From an uncultured Rhodospirillaceae bacterium (GTDB lineage Bacteria > Pseudomonadota > Alphaproteobacteria > Azospirillales > Azospirillaceae): 64,000 nt of DNA. Each line of letters opens with the position of its first letter. Positions within the stretch are counted from its first letter, which is position 1. Of the stretch, positions 47,069 through 55,783 are shown piece after piece. Both the position numbers and the translations under genes were made by a program. The stretch spans positions 186,001 through 250,000 of the forward strand of contig CALBDS010000001.1 in NCBI GenBank assembly GCA_937927415.1, given 5' to 3'. Below the pieces are notes generated by a model that did not search any database, had not been told where the DNA came from, and saw nothing but the letters and a program-made list of their open reading frames with translations.

Positions 47069-48547
47069 TCAGATCTCCTCCCGCTCCAGCGCCACCCGCA
47101 TCAGGATGTATTGCCGCATCATCTGGTTGGCAAATCGGTACCGCTGCCGCCCGGCCTCGGTCACCGGCGTCAGCACCGCGCCGTAATCGGCATCGCACAG
47201 CCGGGACAGGGTTTCGCCCATGTCGGCCTGCGGCGGACCGGACAGGTCGGCGGGGTCGAACACGCCATAGGCATCGGCGGGACACCGGGCCGCGGCGTAC
47301 AGCACCTCCTCCAGCGACGCCCGGCGGCGCCCGGCCAGGGCGCGGCTGTAGGAATCGACGATCCCGCGCTCCGCCTCCTGCAGGCAGCGGTTGACGGCAT
47401 AGGCCAGATCCGCCCGCTCCACCACCAGCACCCCGCGGCTGACCGCACTGCGGGCGGCGTGCAGCCCCAAAAGCTGGGCGAAATAGGGCAACCCCCGGAC
47501 GAAATCGGTGATCCGGTCCACCACGGCGGGGTCGAAACGGATGCCCGCCGTCTCCGCCCCTGCCTGCAGCAGCCGTTCGATTTCCCCGGCGGTCATCAGC
47601 GGCAGATGCACCGGCACCAGCGACCGCTGGATCGACGGGTGCTTGCCCAGAAGCTGGTCCAGGTTTTCCGCCACCCCCACCACCAGCAGCGTCACGGGAA
47701 TGGCGCTGTCGGTCAGGTTCTTGAACAGTTCGGCCAGCTTGTTGCGGAAATCCTCGTCGGTCACCCGGTCGTATTCGTCCAGAATCATCAGGACGTGGGT
47801 CCCGTGCAGGCCACCCAGCACCTCGTTCAGTTCGGTGACGCTGAATCCCCCCTCCGGCAGCAGTTCGTTGAAGCTGTTGAAGGGCCGGCGCGACGCAAAC
47901 GCGTGCCCCGCCGCCGAACGGTAATAGGTGGACGGGATCCGCTTGAGGAAATGGCGGAAGATCTCCTCGAACCCCAGCTCCGCGCTGCAGGTGAGCTTCA
48001 GCGCCAGATAGCCGGCCTGGGATGCGATCTGTTCGACGGCGTTGGCGACCGAGGTCTTGCCCCGCCCGCGGTCGCCGAACAGGATCACATGCGCCCGCTC
48101 CTCCTCCACCGCCGCGATGATGCGTTTCAGGGCGTCGGTGCGACCGATGAACAGGGCATTCACCTGCTGTTTCGGACGGGTGGGCGTGAAGGCTTCGCGC
48201 AAGCGCCCGTTCACCTCCGGCGACAGGCCGGTAAGGAACGCCGCCTGCGCCTGCGTCCCCGATCCCCGGCGCAAACCCCCGCTCACCGGCATGGTGAAAC
48301 GCGGCAGATCCGAAGAAAGAGGTTCGGCGGCTTGAGACTCCACAGGGCGGACCGATCCCGGCGATGCCGTCACCGGGCGCAGATGGGGCGGCGGCGGAAA
48401 GCCGCGCGCAGGGCCAAACGCCCCCCCCGCCTTCGCCCCGCCGTTCGCGGCTCCGTCCGGCGGCATCGCCACCCGCGCACCATCGGACGCAAAGGCGGCG
48501 GCACCGCCCGTATCGGCCATCCGCCGCTTCCGAAAGAAGTTCAGCAT
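47069..48547 (-). CDS. AAA ATPase (ORC/ATP-binding type) with disordered N-terminus
   Basis: 492 residues from the ATG at 48547, which has GGGGGAG upstream. The first 110 residues are Gly/Pro/Ala-rich and probably disordered. Walker A GDRGRGKT (158-165), Walker B VLMILDEYDRV and an IGRTDALKRI lead-in are typical of ORC/Cdc6-like or DEAD-type AAA proteins annotated simply as ATP-binding proteins. The C-terminal part ends in a winged-helix-like stretch (RFANQMMRQYILMRVALE). A role in DNA or membrane remodelling is possible, but there is no partner gene to guide it. Confidence 0.85.
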   Translation of the reverse strand: MLNFFRKRRMADTGGAAAFASDGARVAMPPDGAANGGAKAGGAFGPARGFPPPPHLRPVTASPGSVRPVESQAAEPLSSDLPRFTMPVSGGLRRGSGTQAQAAFLTGLSPEVNGRLREAFTPTRPKQQVNALFIGRTDALKRIIAAVEEERAHVILFGDRGRGKTSVANAVEQIASQAGYLALKLTCSAELGFEEIFRHFLKRIPSTYYRSAAGHAFASRRPFNSFNELLPEGGFSVTELNEVLGGLHGTHVLMILDEYDRVTDEDFRNKLAELFKNLTDSAIPVTLLVVGVAENLDQLLGKHPSIQRSLVPVHLPLMTAGEIERLLQAGAETAGIRFDPAVVDRITDFVRGLPYFAQLLGLHAARSAVSRGVLVVERADLAYAVNRCLQEAERGIVDSYSRALAGRRRASLEEVLYAAARCPADAYGVFDPADLSGPPQADMGETLSRLCDADYGAVLTPVTEAGRQRYRFANQMMRQYILMRVALEREEI

Positions 48548-48689
48548 CGCTCCCCCATACCGGCAAATCCAACGTCCGGCGACGCGCCCATGGGCGGCCC
48601 CGCCGTTGCTGAACCCAGATGTAAGAGGGATGCCGCCGGATCGGGCGGGCGCGTTCGGATGAACCACCAAGGGGGAAGCCCGGACCCGT

Positions 48690-48788
48690 TCATGCTCCCA
48701 GCACCGGCCCCAGCAGAGTCCAGGCATAAAGTGTCAGGAGAAAGGTGATGAGGGTCGCCACTTCTCTCAGGAATTGAATCACGGTCAT
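48690..48788 (-). CDS. 32-residue single-pass membrane peptide
   Basis: MTVIQFLREVATLITFLLTL begins a peptide that is one membrane segment with a short polar start. The ATG at 48788 has AGGAGAG with 6 bases of spacing. It lies divergent from kup across about 270 bases. Size and topology are like KdpF-type potassium-transport peptides, but sequence similarity cannot be claimed. It is too short for most gene callers. Confidence 0.55.
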   Translation of the reverse strand: MTVIQFLREVATLITFLLTLYAWTLLGPVLGA

Positions 48789-48842
48789 GGACGCTCTCCT
48801 AGCGTTGAGGGTCAGACGGGATGGATGGAGAAGGGCGCGCCT

Positions 48843-48952
48843 GGGGGTGACCGTACAAGAACACAAACGGAACAGCAACGGCGAAGTTCTCTTTGTGTTC
48901 CCGTTTTCTGCCGTCACCCTCCGTCACCGACACTCCGTGTCCCGGCGGACAC
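48843..48952. ncRNA. Structured region upstream of kup (candidate RNA element)
   Basis: GGGTGAC (about 48845-48851) pairs with GTCACCC (48913-48919) outside an inner stem GAACACAAA (48859-48867) / TTTGTGTTC (48892-48900). A second hairpin GTGTCC-CGGC-GGACAC follows at 48937-48952. The stems lie 110-220 bases before kup and could form in its 5' leader, or in the leader of the divergent 32-residue peptide. No known riboswitch class is recognised. Confidence 0.4.
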
Positions 48953-49060
48953 AGGGGAACGGCCGAGGTCACGGTGGGGCGGGTTTTCGCTGGGCGGATC
49001 TTCGGTGCCCTCGTACCGTTGTGGTGGATATGCGCCCGCCCACGCCCTTGCAGGCTTTTC

Positions 49061-50983
49061 ATGAACGACACCGCGCACACCGCCCCCATCACCGACACCC
49101 CCGGTACCAGCCATGAAGGACGGCTGCCGGTGCTGCTGCTGGGCGCCTTGGGAATCGTTTACGGCGATATCGGGACCAGCCCCCTTTACACGCTGCGGGA
49201 ATGTTTTTCCGGCAGCGCCGGGCTGCCGATGACCACCGCGTCCGTTCTGGGGGTGCTGTCGCTGATCCTGTGGGCGCTGATCCTGGTGGTGACGGTCAAG
49301 TACGTCGTCTTCATCATGCGGGCCGACAACCGGGGCGAAGGCGGCATCCTGGCCCTGATGGCGCTGGCCCTGCGGGCCGGTCCCAAGGGCGCCGGCAGCC
49401 AGCCGCAGCGGCGGATCGTGCTGGCGCTGGGCATGACCGGGGCGGCGCTGTTCTATGGCGACGGGATGATCACGCCCGCCATTTCCGTGCTGTCGGCGGT
49501 GGAGGGGCTGAAGGTGGCGGAGCCGGGATTCGCCCCGCTGGTGGTGCCGGTGTCGGTGGCAATCCTGATCGCCCTGTTCATGGTGCAGTCCAAGGGCACG
49601 GAGCGGGTGGGCCGGCTGTTCGGGCCGGTGATGCTGCTGTGGTTCGTGGTGCTGGCGGTGCTGGGGGTGGGCCAGATCCTGCACAACCCCGGCGTTCTGC
49701 GCGCCGCCGCCCCATCCTACGCCCTGGCGCTGGCGGTGGAAGCGCCGTGGCTGACCTTTGTGGTGTTGGGGGCGGTGGTGCTGGCGGTCACCGGCGGGGA
49801 GGCGCTGTACGCCGACATGGGCCATCTGGGCCGCCGGCCGATCCGCATGGCCTGGGCCGCCATCGTCCTGCCCGCCCTGGTGCTGAACTATTTCGGCCAG
49901 GGCGCCCTGTTGCTGCGCGACCCGGAATCGCTGGTCAACCCCTTCTATCATCTGGCGCCGTCGTGGGGGACGGTGCCGCTGCTGATCCTGGCGACGGCGG
50001 CGACCATCATCGCCAGCCAGGCGGTGATTTCCGGCGCCTTCTCGCTCAGCCGGCAGGCGGTGCAGCTGGGGCTGATTCCCCGGCTGGAGATCCGCCACAC
50101 CTCCACCCTGGAAATCGGCCAGATCTATGTGCCGCGCATCAACTGGCTGCTGCTGGCGGCGGTGCTGGCGCTGGTGGTGGGGTTCCAATCCTCGTCCAAT
50201 CTGGCCGCGGCCTATGGCATCGCGGTGACCGGCACCATGGTCACCACCACCCTGCTGGCGGCGGTGGTGGTCCGCCGGCTGTGGAACTGGCCGCTGGCGG
50301 CGATGGTGGCGGTGATCGTGCCGTTTCTGACCATCGACCTGCTGTTCTTCGCCGCCAACACGCTGAAGATCGCCGAAGGCGGGTGGTTCCCGCTGGTGGT
50401 CGGGGCCGGGGTGTTCGTGACGATGACCACGTGGCGGCAGGGCCGCGCCATCCTGTACGAGCGGCTGTACGCCGACGCCCTGCCGGTGGACATGTTCCTG
50501 GAGCGGCTGCGGCCGGAATCGCCCATGCGGGTGGCCGGGTCGGCGATCTTCCTGACCGGCAACCCGGCGGTGGTGCCCCACGCGCTGCTGCACAACATGA
50601 AGCACAACAAGGTGCTGCACGAACGGGTGCTGCTGCTGCACGTGGCGCTGGCCGAGGTGCCCTTCGTCCTGCCCGAACGGCGGGTGGAGGTGGAAAAGCT
50701 GGGCAAGGGGTTTTTCCGGGTGATCCTGCGCTTCGGCTTCATGGAGCGGCCCGACGTTCCCCAGGGGCTGGGCCGCTGCCGCGCCTATGGGCTGCACGTC
50801 GATCTGATGGAAAGCTCCTTTTTCCTGGGGCGGGAGACGCTGATCCCCTCCCCCCACGCCGGGCTGCCCCGCTGGCAGGAACCGCTGTTCATCTCGCTGT
50901 CCAAATCCATGCAGCCGGCCACCGGCTTCTTCAACATCCCCCCCGGACGGGTGGTGGAACTGGGCACCCAGATCGAGATCTGA
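49061..50983 (+). CDS. kup: Low-affinity potassium transporter Kup
   Basis: 640 residues from the ATG at 49061; an extended frame to 48893 has no ribosome site support. About twelve membrane segments with hallmark ALGIVYGDIGTSPLYTLRECF (about residues 29-49), ADNRGEGGILALMAL, and FYGDGMITPAISVLSAVEGL. The C-terminal cytosolic domain (FVLPERRVEVEKLGKGFFRVILRFGFMERPDVP) is complete. It is a K+/H+ symporter for potassium uptake. Its leader region contains strong inverted repeats. Confidence 0.95.
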   Translation: MNDTAHTAPITDTPGTSHEGRLPVLLLGALGIVYGDIGTSPLYTLRECFSGSAGLPMTTASVLGVLSLILWALILVVTVKYVVFIMRADNRGEGGILALMALALRAGPKGAGSQPQRRIVLALGMTGAALFYGDGMITPAISVLSAVEGLKVAEPGFAPLVVPVSVAILIALFMVQSKGTERVGRLFGPVMLLWFVVLAVLGVGQILHNPGVLRAAAPSYALALAVEAPWLTFVVLGAVVLAVTGGEALYADMGHLGRRPIRMAWAAIVLPALVLNYFGQGALLLRDPESLVNPFYHLAPSWGTVPLLILATAATIIASQAVISGAFSLSRQAVQLGLIPRLEIRHTSTLEIGQIYVPRINWLLLAAVLALVVGFQSSSNLAAAYGIAVTGTMVTTTLLAAVVVRRLWNWPLAAMVAVIVPFLTIDLLFFAANTLKIAEGGWFPLVVGAGVFVTMTTWRQGRAILYERLYADALPVDMFLERLRPESPMRVAGSAIFLTGNPAVVPHALLHNMKHNKVLHERVLLLHVALAEVPFVLPERRVEVEKLGKGFFRVILRFGFMERPDVPQGLGRCRAYGLHVDLMESSFFLGRETLIPSPHAGLPRWQEPLFISLSKSMQPATGFFNIPPGRVVELGTQIEI

Positions 50984-51011
50984 CGCCCCCAAGCCGGTGG
51001 CATGGCTCCGT

Positions 51012-51545
51012 TCAGGCCACCGGCATGGTCATGTACATCATGCCGTCGCCATAGGATGCCAGCTTGGCCGCCAGCGCCTCCCCCCCGGCATCGCTGGGGG
51101 TGAAGCCGCGGGCCAGCCAATAGCCGCGGGCCAGGGGGGTGGAGGTCAGCGCCAGCCACGGCAGCCCGTGATCCCGCGCCACATGGTGGGCATGGGCCAG
51201 CACCGCCTCTCCCAACCCCAACCCGCGGGCGGCCGGCAGCAGGGCGATGTCGTGGAGATAGAGGCAGTCCCCCCCGTCCGGCAGCCGCTCCAGCAGCGAA
51301 TCGAGGGCCGGCGGGCGCCCGAGAATCCCCGGATGCATCACCCCATAGCCGATCACCGTGTCCCCGCCGCCGGCGATGCGGCACCCGGCGGGAAACAGGG
51401 CCAGCCGGTCGGCGAAGACCTCCACCCGTTCCGGGTAGTCGGTGTGGACCGCATCCGCCACGGCCAGCACCGCCGGTAGGTCGGCGGCGGTCATGGCGCG
51501 CCATGTCATCATCATCTTTCGGATCCGTTTTGCGCTTTTGTCCAT
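51012..51545 (-). CDS. GNAT family N-acetyltransferase
   Basis: 177 residues from the ATG at 51545 with AGGAAG upstream; an ATG near 51515 is an alternative. WRAMTAADLPAVLAVADAVH opens the GNAT fold, and DIALLPAARGLGLGEAVLAHAHHVA contains the R/Q-x-x-G-x-G/A acetyl-CoA motif. LALTSTPLARGYWLARGF is the C-terminal part. It acetylates an unknown amine. It is divergent from cysQ (62-base gap). Confidence 0.88.
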   Translation of the reverse strand: MDKSAKRIRKMMMTWRAMTAADLPAVLAVADAVHTDYPERVEVFADRLALFPAGCRIAGGGDTVIGYGVMHPGILGRPPALDSLLERLPDGGDCLYLHDIALLPAARGLGLGEAVLAHAHHVARDHGLPWLALTSTPLARGYWLARGFTPSDAGGEALAAKLASYGDGMMYMTMPVA

Positions 51546-51607
51546 CGCTGCTTCCTGCGGAACCACCGGCGGGTTATGATTCGATGACAACCGCAGGAGA
51601 AAACACC

Positions 51608-52384
51608 ATGACCGACCTTGATGCCGCGAAGCTGCTGCCCACCGTCCGCACCATCGCGCACGAAGCCGGCCAAGTGATTCTGCGCTTCTACAACAGCGGC
51701 ACCGAAGTCTCCACCAAAGCCGACGGCAGCCCGGTGACCCAGGCCGATCAGGCGGCCGAGCATGTGATCGTGCCGGCCCTGCACCACCTGACCCCTGCCA
51801 TCCCCGTGGTGGCGGAGGAGGCGTGCGCCGACGGCCGCATTCCCGACGTGTCGGGGGACCGGTTCTGGCTGGTGGACCCGCTGGACGGGACCAAGGAGTT
51901 CATCAGCCGCAACGGCGAATTCACGGTGAACATCGCGCTGATCGTGGCGGGGCAGCCGATTTTGGGTGTGGTCTATGCCCCGGCCACCCGCACGCTGTAC
52001 GCCGGGGCCGGCACCGGCACCGCCATCATGTGGCAGGAAGGCCGCAACGACCGCGCCATCACCGTGCGCCGCCCGCCCAAGGAGGGGGTGACGGTGGCCT
52101 CCAGCCGGTCCCACGGCGACGCCGGGGAAACCGACCGTTTCCTGTCCCGCTACACGGTCAAGGAGCGGGTTTCCTGTGGCTCGTCGCTGAAATTCTGCAC
52201 GGTGGCGGCGGGTCAGGCGGACCTGTACCCCCGTTTCGGGCCGACGTGCGAATGGGACACGGCGGCGGGCCATGCGGTGCTGCTGGCCGCGGGGGGCCGG
52301 GTGTGCGTGGAGGATGGCACGAGCGCACTGGGCTATGGCAAGCCGGGGTTCAAGAACCCGTCGTTCGTGGCCTATGGCGGGTGA
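51608..52384 (+). CDS. cysQ: 3'(2'),5'-bisphosphate nucleotidase
   Basis: 258 residues. The Li+-sensitive phosphatase motifs are complete: VVAEEA (metal Glu70/71), DPLDGT (Asp90 onward) and WDTAAGHAVL near the C-terminus. It removes the 3'-phosphate from PAP/PAPS, a by-product of sulfate assimilation, in the cytosol. AGGAGA precedes the ATG at 51608. It is followed by tRNA-Lys and the phage-like island. Confidence 0.94.
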   Translation: MTDLDAAKLLPTVRTIAHEAGQVILRFYNSGTEVSTKADGSPVTQADQAAEHVIVPALHHLTPAIPVVAEEACADGRIPDVSGDRFWLVDPLDGTKEFISRNGEFTVNIALIVAGQPILGVVYAPATRTLYAGAGTGTAIMWQEGRNDRAITVRRPPKEGVTVASSRSHGDAGETDRFLSRYTVKERVSCGSSLKFCTVAAGQADLYPRFGPTCEWDTAAGHAVLLAAGGRVCVEDGTSALGYGKPGFKNPSFVAYGG

Positions 52385-52457
52385 GTTGCGAAAAAGCGCA
52401 TCACAACGGTTGACCCCGCCGCCGGACGGCCCTATGTTCCGCCCACTTCGCCACGGT

Positions 52458-52533
52458 GAGCGCGTAGCTCAGCCGGTAGAGCAACTGACTTTTAATCAGT
52501 AGGCCCTGGGTTCGAATCCCAGCGCGCTCACCA
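52458..52533 (+). tRNA. tRNA-Lys (anticodon TTT), probable island attachment site
   Basis: GAGCGCG (52458-52464) pairs with CGCGCTC (52523-52529), followed by A and an encoded CCA. Anticodon stem ACTGA/TCAGT encloses CTTTTAA, giving TTT. The integrase gene of the island starts about 190 bases beyond its 3' end, which makes the 3' half of this gene the likely att core. Confidence 0.96.
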
Positions 52534-52548
52534 TCGCGAACACGAACG

Positions 52549-52581
52549 AAGCCCCTGAAAGCAAAACGCTTTCGGGGGCTT
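52549..52581 (+). terminator. Terminator hairpin after tRNA-Lys
   Basis: AAGCCCCTGAAAGC pairs with GCTTTCGGGGGCTT across AAAAC, with a short T-rich stretch after it. It ends the tRNA transcript. Confidence 0.8.
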
Positions 52582-52721
52582 GTCGTTTGGGGATCAGGCA
52601 ACGCAACGGTCTTTTTTAAGACTCGCCATGTGCCCCTTTTAAGACTCTCGTGCCCCATGGATCGCCCACCATCACTCGCGTGGGTAGAATTGCTGGTGGA
52701 TAGGGTCATGACCAAAAACGC

Positions 52722-53804
52722 TTAGCTTTCCGTCTTGCTCTTGCGGTGGCGTGTGCGTTTGGTCTGAGCCGCTTCGGCCATGGTCGGGGTGGGCTTGACG
52801 TACACAGCAACCACGTTGCGGGACAAATGCCCCGTCATCGCACGCAACTCGTCATCGGTCGCGCCCGCCTCCCCCATCTCGGTCGCGGCGGTACGGCGCA
52901 AGTCCCTGAATTGGAGCGTGTCCGGCAGGCCGGCTTCGGCGCGGATCTTGGCGAATTCATGGCTGAACCCATGCTGGCCGTAGGGCACGCCGCGGGTGTT
53001 GGTGATCACCGGCACGCCGCGCCGCTGGTCCGCGGCAGGCGCCAGCGCCGTCAGGCGGGCGGCCATCTCCGCAGACAGGGCAGCATGCACAGGGGTGCCG
53101 GTCTTTGCCTGGCGCAAGAGGAAGGCGGAGCCGGTGAACTGGTCCCAGGTCAGGGTGCGGATGTCGCCCTGACGCTGACCGATGTCATAAGCCAATTCCA
53201 CCGCCAGGGCCAAGCCGTGCCGACCGGCGGCGGTGGCGGCAATGGTGAAGGCGGTCACCTGTTCCGGCGTCCACACCACTTGACGGGGGCGCAGCGTTTT
53301 CAGACGGAATTTCAGGGCCGGGTTGTCGGGCCGCCACCCGGAATCGTGAGCATAGCTCAGCAGCAACCGCCACACCCGCATCATGGCGGCCGCCATGGCT
53401 TCGCCGTGAGCCGTCCGCAGCTTGTCGTATGTCTTGATGAGGTCAGGGCGGGTGATCCCGGCAACGGGGACAGCGCCGGCCTTATTTTCGATTCGCCGGA
53501 GGATGGTGGCGTAGTCCCGCCGCGTCCTGTCCGCAAGGTCAGCGTAACCGGGGCTGCGCAGATACGCCTTGATGAGAGCCGCCACCGTACCGCTCTGGAC
53601 GTGGGCGGCGGCGGCGGTCCCAGCCTTCACCGCCGCCCGTTCGGCGTCCAGCTTGGCATTGAGTTCTTCAGCTTTCAGCGCGGCGGCAGACTGGTCCGTC
53701 CCCAGCGGGACGGACCGGAACCCCAGATCCTTTGCCGATTTCGAAGGTACCCAAAACCATCGTCCATGCACTTTGTGCAGGTGCCGCACCTTGATCCTTA
53801 CCAC
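52722..53804 (-). CDS. int: Tyrosine-type phage integrase
   Basis: 360 residues from a GTG at 53804, which overlaps the previous stop; a longer frame to 53885 runs through the end of the upstream gene and is less likely. Catalytic residues are Arg211 (GQRQGDIRTLTW), Arg303 in QFRDLRRTAATEM (the HxxR box with Arg300 in place of His), His326 in TGHLSRN, and nucleophile Tyr335 (VAVYVKP). A core-binding domain lies at about 70-160. It recombines the island with the tRNA-Lys site. It is adjacent to the tRNA, as expected. Confidence 0.92.
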   Translation of the reverse strand: MVRIKVRHLHKVHGRWFWVPSKSAKDLGFRSVPLGTDQSAAALKAEELNAKLDAERAAVKAGTAAAAHVQSGTVAALIKAYLRSPGYADLADRTRRDYATILRRIENKAGAVPVAGITRPDLIKTYDKLRTAHGEAMAAAMMRVWRLLLSYAHDSGWRPDNPALKFRLKTLRPRQVVWTPEQVTAFTIAATAAGRHGLALAVELAYDIGQRQGDIRTLTWDQFTGSAFLLRQAKTGTPVHAALSAEMAARLTALAPAADQRRGVPVITNTRGVPYGQHGFSHEFAKIRAEAGLPDTLQFRDLRRTAATEMGEAGATDDELRAMTGHLSRNVVAVYVKPTPTMAEAAQTKRTRHRKSKTES

Positions 53805-54061
53805 GGGATATCCCCCAGCGACGGACCGGCGGGCGTGGTGGAAGACGCAGGCAGAGGTTTCAGGCCAGCCCGGTTGTCCAGCCACGTTTCGACAGCCTGG
53901 CTGTCGTAGCCGCGCAGCAGCTCGTCACGGGCGGGGAAACCGGCAAGCCTCAGCTTGCCCAGCTTGTTACGGAAGGTGGTGACGCTCATCCCCAGCCGCC
54001 CAGCGGTCACGGCCTCGGTCCAGATGCGCGGGACGATATCGGCCTTGGGCTTCGCGGTCAT
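53798..54061 (-). CDS. Excisionase-like HTH protein
   Basis: 87 residues. AVTAGRLGMSVTTFRNKLGKLRLAGFP is a winged-HTH of the kind found in phage excisionases and AlpA-like proteins, followed by DELLRGYDSQAVETWLDNRAG. Position just upstream of int, with a shared 7-base overlap, supports a directional factor (Xis). It also overlaps the upstream gene by ATGA. The tail is Pro/Ser-rich. Confidence 0.72.
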   Translation of the reverse strand: MTAKPKADIVPRIWTEAVTAGRLGMSVTTFRNKLGKLRLAGFPARDELLRGYDSQAVETWLDNRAGLKPLPASSTTPAGPSLGDIPW

Positions 54062-54987
54062 TCCTGATCCTCCGGGAAGATCGGGAAGAGGAAGTCGCGG
54101 ACCTCGTCCCAGCGTTCTGCGGCGCCTTCGAGTTGCCGGCGGTAATCATCCTCGCGTTCGGTGGCCGCCTGCCACCGCGCATGGTCGATCAGGTCGGTGA
54201 TCTGACCGCGGATCAGGCTGTCGATCAGCGTGGGTTCCAGCGCGTCGAGTTCCCACGACTGGTCACCGTAGCGTTTGATGTATTCGCCGAATCGGCTGTC
54301 CGTTTCCTTCGCCGGGTTGGGAGGCGGGCGGTAGCGCCGGACCTGATCCATGTTCAGCGCCAGCCGGCGGATTTCGACAATGCCTTCGCCGCCCGCGAAC
54401 AGGGCCAGGCGTTCGTCATTGTCGCGGGTCATGTCGAGGCCGCTTGGGTCATGGTCGCCCAGATGCAGCACCACCACGCGCTTTCCGTTGCGGTGCTGCC
54501 GGTTGAGCCTGCCCCCGGCCCGCCACTGTTCGGATTGGGACGTGTAGCCCCGGCAGGCGAAGAACGGCACGTAGAATTCGGTGCACACCGGCTCGATCAC
54601 GCCGACCAAGGCTTCCTTCTCGATCCAGACTTCGACATGGGCCGGCTGGTCCGCCCAGCGGTTCACGCGGAACGAGGCCGCACAGGCGTCGATGATGCTT
54701 TCCGGGTCTTTCCACGTCGAAACCCGCTGAACGTTGCGGGTGCGGTCCTCGATGGCTTCCCAATCAATCAGACCGGCCATGCGGCCATCGTTCACGATCT
54801 GCCCGAGCCGCTTGTACGACTGCATGGTGTTCGGGATCAGCGCCCGCGCCACGAACTGGTAATAGAGTTGGCGGAGCGTCAGGGTGAAGCCCTGCCGCTG
54901 GTATTCGGCGATGATGCCGTTCGCCTGATCGATCACCGCCGCGTTCCTGGCGGTGAACCGCTTGTCCACGAAGGCTTCACGGGGCAT
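54058..54987 (-). CDS. TOPRIM (Spo11/TopoVI-A-like) phage protein
   Basis: 309 residues from the ATG at 54987 (GGAGGG upstream). TLTLRQLYYQFVARALIPNT resembles the winged-helix part of Spo11/TopoVI-A-like proteins. A TOPRIM fold is suggested by Glu123 in VEVWIEKEALVG and Asp178/Asp180 in LHLGDHDPSGLDM. The usual catalytic Tyr of a topoisomerase is not obvious, so it may bind or nick DNA differently. It belongs to an ATGA-coupled run with the xis-like gene. Function is inferred only. Confidence 0.65.
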   Translation of the reverse strand: MPREAFVDKRFTARNAAVIDQANGIIAEYQRQGFTLTLRQLYYQFVARALIPNTMQSYKRLGQIVNDGRMAGLIDWEAIEDRTRNVQRVSTWKDPESIIDACAASFRVNRWADQPAHVEVWIEKEALVGVIEPVCTEFYVPFFACRGYTSQSEQWRAGGRLNRQHRNGKRVVVLHLGDHDPSGLDMTRDNDERLALFAGGEGIVEIRRLALNMDQVRRYRPPPNPAKETDSRFGEYIKRYGDQSWELDALEPTLIDSLIRGQITDLIDHARWQAATEREDDYRRQLEGAAERWDEVRDFLFPIFPEDQE

Positions 54988-55150
54988 GTTCCGCCCTCCG
55001 GGCCGGGTGACCGTCGTAGAAATGGCTGTCGTCTTCCCACAGCGGATCGGCGGTGTGCTCCACCTCCTCCGCGCACCACTCACACAGGCCGGTGTGGTGG
55101 TCGATCCGGGTGAATTCGCCGCAGGCGGTGCAGTGGCCGATGACGATCAT
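54977..55150 (-). CDS. Small zinc-ribbon-like phage protein
   Basis: 57 residues starting at 55150 (GGAGG 9 bases before). GHCTACGEF and GLCEWCAEEVEHTAD carry two CxxC pairs, a likely zinc ribbon. It overlaps the TOPRIM gene start by 11 bases. Function unknown; related short proteins are common in early regions of alphaproteobacterial phages. Confidence 0.65.
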   Translation of the reverse strand: MIVIGHCTACGEFTRIDHHTGLCEWCAEEVEHTADPLWEDDSHFYDGHPARRAEHAP

Positions 55151-55151
55151 C

Positions 55152-55334
55152 TCAATGCCTCCGTGGGTCAGCGGGGAAACGGTTGAGCAAGCCCTCAACA
55201 TGCTGCCGCAGGTTCAGCAGGGCGTTCCGCCCGTCCAGCGGACACGGGCCGGCGTCCTTCAGCCGGTCAATGATGCGTTCAAGGTCGGCGACGGCGGTCA
55301 AGCCCGTCCGATGCAGATCCTGCTGTTTCGACAT
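55152..55334 (-). CDS. Small hypothetical phage protein
   Basis: 60 residues, helical (LTAVADLERIIDRLKDAGP), no recognisable family. GGAAG lies about 11 bases before the ATG at 55334. It is the most upstream gene of the leftward integrase-side operon that ends with int. Confidence 0.55.
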   Translation of the reverse strand: MSKQQDLHRTGLTAVADLERIIDRLKDAGPCPLDGRNALLNLRQHVEGLLNRFPADPRRH

Positions 55335-55481
55335 GCGTTCTCACTTCCGCCATTCGCGGCGGCCGGTGTTGGGGTTGAAGGTGTGTGGCCACCACCGCCG
55401 GCTGGCAGGGGGCCTTCATCGAGTTCATTCTTCCCGTACAGAGACATGCCGCGTAGAGTTTCCGCAGCCGGAGAGGGAAAG

Positions 55482-55781
55482 ATGTGGAAGCTTCTCAGCC
55501 TTTTATTAGTCGCTGCGTGTGCCCCAGGCTTGTACGACCAGCCCATTCCGATGTTGCTGCCGGACGGCAAGCGCGGATTCGGGATGACGGGATACGTCCA
55601 GTTCACGACGGATGAGTCCAAGGCACGCGCAGACGTCGTAAACGCCTTCGAGGCGGTCTGTGGCGGGGCGGTGACGCTGCGGCTGCTCGACCTCCAGCGG
55701 GCTGACAGCCTCGTTGGAGTGCCGCACATCCACTATGACGCGGTGGCTGAGTGCCGCGACCAGACACCTCCGCCGCGTTGA
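55482..55781 (+). CDS. Small predicted lipoprotein
   Basis: 99 residues. MWKLLSLLLVAACAPGLYDQ is a short lipoprotein signal with lipobox LVAAC. The ATG at 55482 has GGAGAGGG upstream. The mature part is beta-like (MTGYVQFTTDESKARADVV...). Function unknown. It is the first rightward gene beyond the integrase operon and is followed by two strong hairpins. Confidence 0.68.
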   Translation: MWKLLSLLLVAACAPGLYDQPIPMLLPDGKRGFGMTGYVQFTTDESKARADVVNAFEAVCGGAVTLRLLDLQRADSLVGVPHIHYDAVAECRDQTPPPR

Positions 55782-55783
55782 TG

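Noticed and set aside
48914..50992. A 692-residue minus-strand frame opposite kup
   Set aside because: Very rich in Gln/His/Arg/Gly and wholly within kup.
52401..52715. Minus-strand frame with GIRTQGLLIKSQLLYRLSYALT
   Set aside because: It is antisense to tRNA-Lys, not a gene.
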